From Pseudomonadota bacterium (lineage in GTDB: Bacteria > Pseudomonadota > Gammaproteobacteria > Burkholderiales > SG8-39): a DNA stretch of 9,530 nt. This document shows, piece by piece, positions 1 through 4,811 of this stretch (positions are counted from its first letter, which is position 1; each line of letters opens with the position of its first letter). Made by a program: the position numbers and the translations under genes. The stretch is from assembly GCA_021848555.1 (NCBI GenBank), contig JAJZUN010000080.1:1-9530 (forward strand), given 5' to 3'. The notes beneath the pieces were generated by a model. That model had not been told where the DNA came from, ran no database searches, and saw only the letters and a list, made by a program, of their open reading frames with translations.

Positions 1-246
1 CGGCGAAATTTACTGCGTGTGGGGGTGTTCCGTGTGCACCGCGAGGACTTGAGCCATGGTGTGCGTTTTTCATTGCCCGACTGTCCCAATGCCTTGCAAT
101 GGACCGTGACCACCGGACATCAGCCAAACCCGCAGAATACCGTTATTCATCTCACCATCAACCGTACCGAACAAGATCAGGACTTCATCGACTCAATCGG
201 GGAGTTCGTGGATGCCTGGAAGGCAGGGTTGGAGGCGCATTGGTAA
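1..246 (+). CDS. C-terminal fragment of a probable PLP-dependent decarboxylase-family enzyme (5' end outside window)
   Basis: The reading frame is open from the first base and stops with TAA at 244-246, so this is the last ~81 codons of a gene starting to the left. An internal GTG at 19 is only an in-frame valine. The pattern, a TVTTGHQ-type segment, then a strand with IHLTINRTEQDQDFI, then a final amphipathic helix, resembles the C-terminal small domain of group II PLP-dependent decarboxylases and the related sphingosine-1-phosphate lyase-like enzymes, where an 'xxLHLTVxxxH...FLxDL' stretch precedes the last helix. No catalytic lysine can be seen because that region is missing, so the family call is tentative. 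The gene converges on the CysK-glutaredoxin gene with a 69-bp gap and no clear terminator. Confidence 0.45.
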   Translation, partial: RRNLLRVGVFRVHREDLSHGVRFSLPDCPNALQWTVTTGHQPNPQNTVIHLTINRTEQDQDFIDSIGEFVDAWKAGLEAHW

Positions 247-315
247 CCGGGCGATGGGCCGCTCTTTGCAGGCGTTCCGGCTTTGGCGTGAATAAGAAAT
301 GAATTTGACGCAGGT

Positions 316-1803
316 TCAACGCGGGTGCAACCACTTGGGCAGAAGTTCATAGGGGTTGGTCTTGACTGACAGGTCGACAGTGACGCCGTGTTTTTGCAGG
401 CAAGTCTGCAGCCGGCCTGACTTCAGGCTGTCGAACACGTCGGTGCAGCCGCCTGCGAAGTCGCCCCCGATGAAGATCTGCGGCAAGGTGACCGATCCGG
501 TCCGGCGCTTGAGAACCTCGAACATCTTGCTGCCGCGATCGCCTGGCTGGTAGGCGACCGAATCGAGATCGATCGAGGTGTAGGCGATGCCGTACTTTGA
601 GAACACCTTGCGGACCGCGTTGCAGAACTCGCACCACTCGTAGGCAAACATGACGACAGGCTGGTCCGGGTCGCACAACATGGCATCGACCTCGCTGGCG
701 GCCGCTTCGTCCAAGGCATCCGCCGCTGCCACCGACGGCGGTGCGGCCGCCGGGGCGACATCGAAGCGGAATCCCGGCGTCGACCGCGAGAGCTCGAGCT
801 CCTCCTCGGTCATCTCGATGGCAATGTCCTCGAACAACGGTGTGGAAAGGTAGCGTTCGCCGGTATCGGGCAGCATGCACAGGATGTTGGCGCCCGGCAG
901 CGCAGCCTGGGCGACCCGCAGCGCGCCCGAAAACGTGGCACCCGCCGAGATGCCGACGAAGATGCCTTCCTGCCGCGCCAGTTCCCTGGCGCAACGCAGC
1001 GCGTCATTGCCGTCAATCGGCAGAAAGCCGTCAATGCGGCTGGCTGCCGTGACCTGCTCCACGAGCCGGGAAATGAAATCCGGGGCCCATCCCTGCATCA
1101 GGTGCGGCCGGAACCGGGGATGGCTCGCGCTGGGCGAGCCGTCGCCGTGCCTGGCCTGCGCGATGCCGCTGGCCAGCATGGCCGCATTGTCCGGCTCGCA
1201 GACGATGATCTGCGTATGCGGGCTCTTTTCCTTCAGCACCCGCGATACGCCGTTCAGCGTGCCGCCGGTGCCGAAGCCGGTGACCCAGTAGTCGAGCGAG
1301 ACATCGGCGAAGTCCTCGAGGATCTCCACGGCGGTGGTGCGGGCGTGGATCTCTGCATTGGCCGGGTTCTCGAACTGGCGCGGCTGCCACCAGCCATGCG
1401 CGCGGGCCAGCTCCTCGGCCTTCGCCACCATCCCCGTGCCCTTCTGGGCGGCCGGCGTCAGCACGACCCTGGCGCCGAGAAATCGCATCAGCTTGCGCCG
1501 CTCGACGCTGAAGTTCTCTGCCATGGTGACGACCAGCGGATAGCCCTTCTGGGCGCAGACCATGGCGAGGCCGATGCCGGTGTTGCCGCTAGTGGCTTCG
1601 ACGATGGTCTGTCCGGGCTTGAGTTCACCGCGGCGTTCGGCGTCCTCGATCACCCCCAGGGCCAGCCGGTCCTTCACCGAACCCATCGGGTTGAAGGACT
1701 CCAATTTGACAAAGAGATTGACGCCCCTGGGGCCCAGCTTGTTGATGCGAATCACCGGCGTGTGGCCGATGGTGCCCAGAATGCTATCGTATCGCCTGCC
1801 CAT
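316..1803 (-). CDS. cysK: Cysteine synthase (CysK-type) fused to a C-terminal glutaredoxin domain
   Basis: This is a 495-residue two-domain protein. Residues 1-~325 are a fold-type II PLP enzyme of the O-acetylserine sulfhydrylase/cystathionine beta-synthase family: the PLP lysine is K44 in NPMGSVKDR, the substrate-binding loop is TSGNTG (71-76), the phosphate-binding loop is GFGTGGT (176-182), GISAGAT is at 284-290, and LPDTGERYLST (311-321) is the usual CysK ending. A linker rich in Ala, Pro and acidic residues (~326-380) leads to a glutaredoxin domain: CEFC (391-394) after YEW, the cis-proline in TLPQIFIGG (439-447) and the GG motif at 451-452. A stand-alone CysK is about 300-320 residues, so the last ~115 are an addition. 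The expected role is O-acetylserine plus sulfide to cysteine, coupled to thiol/disulfide exchange; the true sulfur donor is unknown. The start is supported by GGGAG upstream. It is the last gene of the minus-strand run, 63 bp after the chlorite dismutase stop. A cystathionine beta-synthase-like activity is possible. Confidence 0.93.
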   Translation of the reverse strand: MGRRYDSILGTIGHTPVIRINKLGPRGVNLFVKLESFNPMGSVKDRLALGVIEDAERRGELKPGQTIVEATSGNTGIGLAMVCAQKGYPLVVTMAENFSVERRKLMRFLGARVVLTPAAQKGTGMVAKAEELARAHGWWQPRQFENPANAEIHARTTAVEILEDFADVSLDYWVTGFGTGGTLNGVSRVLKEKSPHTQIIVCEPDNAAMLASGIAQARHGDGSPSASHPRFRPHLMQGWAPDFISRLVEQVTAASRIDGFLPIDGNDALRCARELARQEGIFVGISAGATFSGALRVAQAALPGANILCMLPDTGERYLSTPLFEDIAIEMTEEELELSRSTPGFRFDVAPAAAPPSVAAADALDEAAASEVDAMLCDPDQPVVMFAYEWCEFCNAVRKVFSKYGIAYTSIDLDSVAYQPGDRGSKMFEVLKRRTGSVTLPQIFIGGDFAGGCTDVFDSLKSGRLQTCLQKHGVTVDLSVKTNPYELLPKWLHPR

Positions 1804-1828
1804 GGCCGTTCTCCCGTGTTTCCTTATG

Positions 1829-1861
1829 TCTGGATGCCGGCTCCTGGCGGCGGCATCCAGA
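1829..1861. repeat. Perfect 11-bp inverted repeat between cld and cysK-grx
   Basis: TCTGGATGCCG (1829-1839) and CGGCATCCAGA (1851-1861) form a perfect 11-bp stem around an 11-nt loop. It begins 5 bp after the chlorite dismutase stop and ends 25 bp before the CysK-glutaredoxin start. No T-tract follows on either strand, so it is not a canonical intrinsic terminator. It may be a REP-like palindrome, an mRNA-stabilising or processing hairpin, or a weak terminator that lowers expression of the last gene. Confidence 0.7.
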
Positions 1862-1866
1862 ATGAG

Positions 1867-2433
1867 TCAGCCACCCTCACGCACGAGCCGGATGTCGACT
1901 TCCCGTTCAACATACTTCCACTCCTCAGTTGCACGCAACTCGGCAAGCAGCTTGTTGAACGCCACCTCATCAGCCGGCGCGTACTCAAACCAAGTGAGGA
2001 AATCGAACGGCTCGTTCTCCGCCAGGTCGCGGCAATGATGCAGTCTGCGCGCCAACTCGGGAAAATGCTTGAGGCCGATGCTGGCGTGCCGGGACTGCGC
2101 TTCGAAAACATGCTGCCGCTCGGCTTGCGTGAGCGCCCACCAGGCGGCATTCTTGCGAATGGGGATCAGTGCCGCGAACGACGCCTCCGGACGACCGAGC
2201 GCCAGTTGCCGGGCAACGATCTGGCGTTTGTCCTCCCTGGAGACGGCGTACCGCTCATTGCTGGTGATGCCACGCAGCACCCAGGCCGCATCTGAGCCAA
2301 CCGGAACTTCCGGCCCGGAGACGATGCCAAGCCTGCCTGCTGATGGCAGCGGCGCTCCGGTGATCGCCTCGATGCTGGCGACGCGCCAGGAGCCCGTGTC
2401 ACCACCGATGAAGCAAAACAATCGTGTAGGCAT
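1867..2433 (-). CDS. cld: Chlorite dismutase, short (lineage II) cytoplasmic type
   Basis: This 188-residue haem protein should convert chlorite to chloride and O2. Its length and sequence match the short dimeric Cld lineage known from Nitrobacter winogradskyi: it has IPIRKNAAWWALTQAER (90-106), FDFLTWFEYAP (143-153) and EEWKYVEREVDIRLVR (170-185). From memory of the Nitrobacter enzyme, the proximal haem ligand and the distal catalytic arginine are 13 residues apart; here H116 and R129 have the same spacing and the same context (SRH...ELAR). No signal peptide is present, so it should be cytoplasmic, unlike the periplasmic lineage I enzymes of perchlorate respirers. The start at 2433 (MPTRLF) has AAAGGGG 6 nt upstream; an in-frame ATG 30 bp further up would add ten residues that do not look like the family. 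It lies 66 bp after the HMA-like gene. The likely role is detoxification; no (per)chlorate reductase genes are present here. Confidence 0.93.
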   Translation of the reverse strand: MPTRLFCFIGGDTGSWRVASIEAITGAPLPSAGRLGIVSGPEVPVGSDAAWVLRGITSNERYAVSREDKRQIVARQLALGRPEASFAALIPIRKNAAWWALTQAERQHVFEAQSRHASIGLKHFPELARRLHHCRDLAENEPFDFLTWFEYAPADEVAFNKLLAELRATEEWKYVEREVDIRLVREGG

Positions 2434-2439
2434 ATCGAT

Positions 2440-2446
2440 CCCCTTT
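2440..2446 (-). promoter_or_regulatory. Ribosome binding site that decides the cld start
   Basis: On the minus strand this reads AAAGGGG, 6 nt before the ATG at 2433. It favours the 188-residue product over the longer 198-residue reading from 2463. Confidence 0.7.
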
Positions 2447-2499
2447 GATTTATATCCTTGCATGCCACACCCCGCGCCAGGCTTCCGGGCCCGCGCCGT

Positions 2500-2727
2500 T
2501 TACATACCGACCACCTGGCCGGTATAGCCTGCCGCCCGCACTGTCTCCAGCAAGGCAGCCGTGGTGGTTTTTTCCGTGTTATAGGTGATCAAAAGAAGAT
2601 GCGCCTTGTCTGCGTTAAACCCTGGCGATACGACGCCGTCGATCTTACGCATGGTATCTTCGAGAGAGGTGCGCGCGTCTTCACTCAGGGATTCATTGAT
2701 GTGAATCATGACATCGCTAATGTTCAT
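2500..2727 (-). CDS. Small HMA-like (ferredoxin-fold) protein without the CxxC metal site
   Basis: A 75-residue cytoplasmic protein. The predicted order of elements is strand (VMIHIN), helix (EDARTSLEDTMRKI), strand (GVVSPGFN), strand (HLLLITYN), helix (TTTAALLETVRAAG) and a short final strand (GQVVGM). This is the beta-alpha-beta-beta-alpha-beta pattern of heavy-metal-associated domains, and the AALLETVRAAGY ending is typical of them. The protein contains no cysteine at all, so the usual CxxC copper/mercury site between strand 1 and helix 1 is missing and metal transfer by the normal route is unlikely. Function is unknown; a regulatory, scaffold or haem-related partner role for the neighbouring dismutase is conceivable. 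The start is supported by AAGGAG before the ATG. It is preceded by the membrane protein gene (51-bp gap) and followed by cld. Confidence 0.8.
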   Translation of the reverse strand: MNISDVMIHINESLSEDARTSLEDTMRKIDGVVSPGFNADKAHLLLITYNTEKTTTAALLETVRAAGYTGQVVGM

Positions 2728-2778
2728 TTTATGGCTCCTTAATGTGAGGGGTTGAACGACAAGTTATGCCGCCGATGG

Positions 2779-3168
2779 TTATTTCTTTGCGGTGCTCCGC
2801 CTTGGGGTCAGCACTGCCAACACGACCGCCACGGCAATCAAGGCCGCGACGTCCCCAAAGAGATGCCCGATGTGATGGGGATTGGCGATAGACTGAATCC
2901 CCATGATTCCGCCGTGCACGATGCTCGACCAGACCGTGAACCAGATTAGGCTTCGGTGCGCCAGCGGATCGCGCGAGGCGATCATGAGGAACACGCCGAG
3001 CGTGGCATAGATACCCAGGATCATCTCGAGATATTCCGAGCGACCTCCTTCATGCCACACCCAGCCCGACGGCCAGATGATGCCAAGCGGCCATATGCCG
3101 AACGTGAAAATCAGCCCCACGAGCAGCAAGGCAATGCGTAGATATTTGATGCGATCAGCTTCAGTCAT
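2779..3168 (-). CDS. Small four-helix membrane protein, resembling the DUF6632 family
   Basis: A 129-residue integral membrane protein with four predicted transmembrane helices at about residues 9-31, 46-65, 72-93 and 102-121, and a short basic C-terminal tail (TPRRSTAKK). Charged segments (MTEADRIK, SRDPLAHR and the tail) lie between or after the helices and would place both ends in the cytoplasm. Several histidines lie in or near the membrane (H85, H98, H99, H102). I associate the general sequence with small uncharacterised proteins annotated DUF6632, but this is from memory. No catalytic motif is recognisable. The start has AAAGGAG a few bases upstream. It sits between the cupin gene (92-bp gap) and the HMA-like gene (51-bp gap), so co-transcription with cld is likely. 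Confidence 0.8.
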   Translation of the reverse strand: MTEADRIKYLRIALLLVGLIFTFGIWPLGIIWPSGWVWHEGGRSEYLEMILGIYATLGVFLMIASRDPLAHRSLIWFTVWSSIVHGGIMGIQSIANPHHIGHLFGDVAALIAVAVVLAVLTPRRSTAKK

Positions 3169-3203
3169 GATGTTCTCCTTTGTTACTCACATAATTTCTA
3201 GGC

Positions 3204-3238
3204 TTGCATGCAATTCACCGCGATGCGCCTTCGAGGCG
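3204..3238. repeat. Palindrome and short hairpin in the cupin/membrane-protein gap
   Basis: TTGCATGCAA (3204-3213) is a perfect 10-bp palindrome. CGCCT (3226-3230) and AGGCG (3234-3238) form a 5-bp stem around TCG. Both lie in the 92-bp gap upstream of the membrane-protein gene. They could be a regulator site or leader structure, but no T-tract or clear promoter accompanies them. Confidence 0.3.
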
Positions 3239-3260
3239 ACCTCCAACCCAGGCACCGGGC

Positions 3261-3647
3261 TTAACTTTTCACCTTCGCTATCATGTGGTTGATGACATGG
3301 CTGTGTTCGCGCTGCGGGCTGAACATGATGATCTCCGCGTCTGCATCGACCTTTACGTTGTGCCCGGGCGGCCAGTAAAACAGATCATTCGTGTTGACCG
3401 TTTCCTGCGTGCCGTCCGCGCTGGTCGCGGTGAGTTGCCCACGTAAGACGAAACCCCAGTGAGGGCACTGGCACAAATTGCCTTCCAGTCCCTGGAACAG
3501 CGGGGTGGTATCTACGTCTTTGGAGAGACTGAAGTACTCGCAGCCGATCTTGCCCAATCCAGTTGCGTCGCCGAAATCCGTTCGCTGACGGATCACGGCC
3601 CCTGGTATCTCCATCTTGACGTCTATGTCCTCTTTGGCTATTCGCAT
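3261..3647 (-). CDS. Small cupin protein with CxCPHWG motif
   Basis: A 128-residue single-domain cupin without signal peptide. The first conserved stretch is CQCPHWGFVLRGQL (59-72), followed by a turn (TSADGTQETV), then NDLFYWPPGHNVKVD (87-101) and a strand ending EIIMFSP (105-111). The PPGH segment matches cupin motif 2 (PxG...H). Motif 1 is unusual: a single histidine (H63) follows C59 and C61 instead of HxH, so a metal, if bound, may use Cys and His ligands. Substrate is unknown. The start at 3647 has AGGAG 8 nt upstream; a longer in-frame reading to 3932 runs back through the methyltransferase gene and is not credible. It lies 101 bp after the methyltransferase stop and 92 bp before the membrane-protein gene. 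Confidence 0.82.
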   Translation of the reverse strand: MRIAKEDIDVKMEIPGAVIRQRTDFGDATGLGKIGCEYFSLSKDVDTTPLFQGLEGNLCQCPHWGFVLRGQLTATSADGTQETVNTNDLFYWPPGHNVKVDADAEIIMFSPQREHSHVINHMIAKVKS

Positions 3648-3655
3648 GATCGTTA

Positions 3656-3660
3656 CTCCT
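3656..3660 (-). promoter_or_regulatory. Ribosome binding site that decides the cupin start
   Basis: On the minus strand this reads AGGAG, 8 nt before the ATG at 3647. It supports the 128-residue cupin over the longer open frame that starts inside the upstream methyltransferase gene. Confidence 0.7.
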
Positions 3661-3666
3661 ATGCGC

Positions 3667-3711
3667 AATGGATGTTTTTTGTTGGCTGGCCTGCCTATTG
3701 CAGCATCCATT
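3667..3711. repeat. 8-bp inverted repeat in the methyltransferase/cupin gap
   Basis: AATGGATG (3667-3674) and CATCCATT (3704-3711) are perfect inverted copies with a 29-nt middle that contains a T6 run. It occupies most of the gap upstream of the cupin RBS. It may be a leader hairpin or operator; the long loop makes a terminator unlikely. Confidence 0.35.
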
Positions 3712-3748
3712 TCATGCAATGGGTGCCCAACGCCGATTCGATGGTCGA

Positions 3749-4582
3749 TTACCTGCACCTGATGACGACCTCGATGTATTCGCTCGGGGCCACCAGCGTG
3801 CCGTCGGTCGCGCGATTGAACCGCTCGGCCAGGGCGATCAGGTCGGCGGCGAGCGCTTCCTGCTGCGCGCCGTCGAGTGCCCCGAACGCCTTGTGCATCG
3901 GGCCGTAGAAGGTGCGAAAGACTTCCAGCCAATGGGCTGCGCTGCGGTAGCGGAACACGAAGTGTTTGCGCTCGATCGCCATCGAGTCGAGCCGCTCGCC
4001 GAGCAGCTCGCGCAGCCGTGCTTCGGTGCCCCAGAGCGCGGGTGACTTCACGCCGGCCGCCGGGGGCAGGTAGTGGCCTATCAGCTTGAACAGTTCACCG
4101 ACAAAACTGGTCGGCGTCCAGTTTGCGAGGCCGATCCGGCCGCCGGGTTTGCAGACGCGCGCCATTTCCGCGGCGGCCTTGTCCTGGTCGGGTGTGAACA
4201 TAACGCCGAAGGTGGACATCACCACATCGAAACTATGGCCGGTGTACGGCAGGTTTTCGGCGTCCGCCTGCTCGAATTGCACCGGCAGTCCTTCGGCGCT
4301 TGCCCGGGCGCGCCCCCGTTCGAGCAGCGTCGGAACGTAGTCGGTCGAGACGACGTCGCACCAGCGCCGTGAGGCGGCCAGTGTAGCATTGCCGTTACCG
4401 GCGGCGACGTCGAGCACGCGCTCGCCGGCACGCAGGTCGAGCGCTTCGCAAAGCGACTCGCCGACGATCTGCAGAGTGGTGCCGACCACGGCGTAGTCGC
4501 CGGACGACCAGGCCAGGTGCTGCTTGGTCTTTACGGCCGCCAGGTCAACGGCGGGTGTGAAAGTGGAAACGGCTGCTGACAT
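3749..4582 (-). CDS. Class I SAM-dependent methyltransferase (UbiE/Methyltransf_11 type)
   Basis: A 277-residue soluble protein. SAM-binding motif I is VLDVAAGNGNAT (56-67), with the strand-2 acidic residue D81 in STDYVP, the ADAENLPYTGHSFDVVMS segment (107-123) and the post-III loop CKPGGRIGLANWTP (144-157). These are typical of the UbiE-like class I family. The C-terminal ~100 residues (SFVGELFKLIGHYLPP onward) would form the substrate-specific part, and the substrate cannot be deduced. The start has AAGGAG about 8 nt upstream. It is the first gene of the minus-strand run and is divergent from the STAND-type regulator at 4812, which makes it the most likely regulatory target of that protein. 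Whether transcription continues into the cupin gene, 101 bp downstream, is not shown by the sequence. Confidence 0.9.
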   Translation of the reverse strand: MSAAVSTFTPAVDLAAVKTKQHLAWSSGDYAVVGTTLQIVGESLCEALDLRAGERVLDVAAGNGNATLAASRRWCDVVSTDYVPTLLERGRARASAEGLPVQFEQADAENLPYTGHSFDVVMSTFGVMFTPDQDKAAAEMARVCKPGGRIGLANWTPTSFVGELFKLIGHYLPPAAGVKSPALWGTEARLRELLGERLDSMAIERKHFVFRYRSAAHWLEVFRTFYGPMHKAFGALDGAQQEALAADLIALAERFNRATDGTLVAPSEYIEVVIRCR

Positions 4583-4811
4583 GGCTGGGCTCCTTGATGA
4601 GGTGGATTAGGACTTGTCAGGGTTGGCAACGCGGTCCTGTTGCGCGTCGTCGGATCCGGGTCTGGTGTGCCGATCGACAGGCCTATTTCACTCCAAACGA
4701 GTCTGTGTGGGGTCCCGCAAAGCGGGACAAAAAGCGGGACAAAATCGCCGACGAAACTGCTGGACATAAGCTACACTTAAGTACGCCGGATGCACTAGGG
4801 ACTTAATCGGC
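4583..4811. promoter_or_regulatory. Divergent intergenic region between methyltransferase and STAND regulator genes
   Basis: This 229-bp gap must hold the promoters of both divergent genes. I cannot identify a convincing -35/-10 pair for either. Visible elements are the GCGGGAC repeat cluster at 4712-4740 and a small palindrome ACTTAAGT at 4775-4782, which lies about 30 bp before the regulator start. Open frames crossing the gap on both strands have no homology I recognise. Confidence 0.5.
4712..4740. repeat. GCGGGAC repeat cluster (inverted plus direct), possible operator
   Basis: GTCCCGC (4712-4718) and GCGGGAC (4722-4728) form a perfect 7-bp inverted repeat with an AAA loop. A second direct GCGGGAC follows at 4734-4740, again trailed by an A-run. 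Spacing between the two direct copies is 12 bp, about one helical turn. Position and symmetry suit binding of an XRE-type regulator. It might instead be part of a weak terminator or an old attachment site. Confidence 0.5.

Noticed and set aside
1102..2295. 397-codon open frame on the plus strand
   Set aside because: It runs antisense across the end of one real gene, the hairpin gap and into the next. It has no domain pattern, and the opposite strand carries well-defined families.
1867..2433. Part of a respiratory (per)chlorate reduction island
   Set aside because: The dismutase is the short form without signal peptide, and no perchlorate or chlorate reductase subunit or cytochrome gene lies in the window.
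2474..2497. GC-rich imperfect hairpin between the HMA-like gene and cld as a terminator
   Set aside because: The stem has mismatches and no T-run follows on the minus strand; close spacing favours read-through.
3261..3932. 223-residue extended reading of the cupin
   Set aside because: The first ~95 residues overlap the methyltransferase gene in another frame and look non-natural; a strong RBS supports the internal start at 3647.
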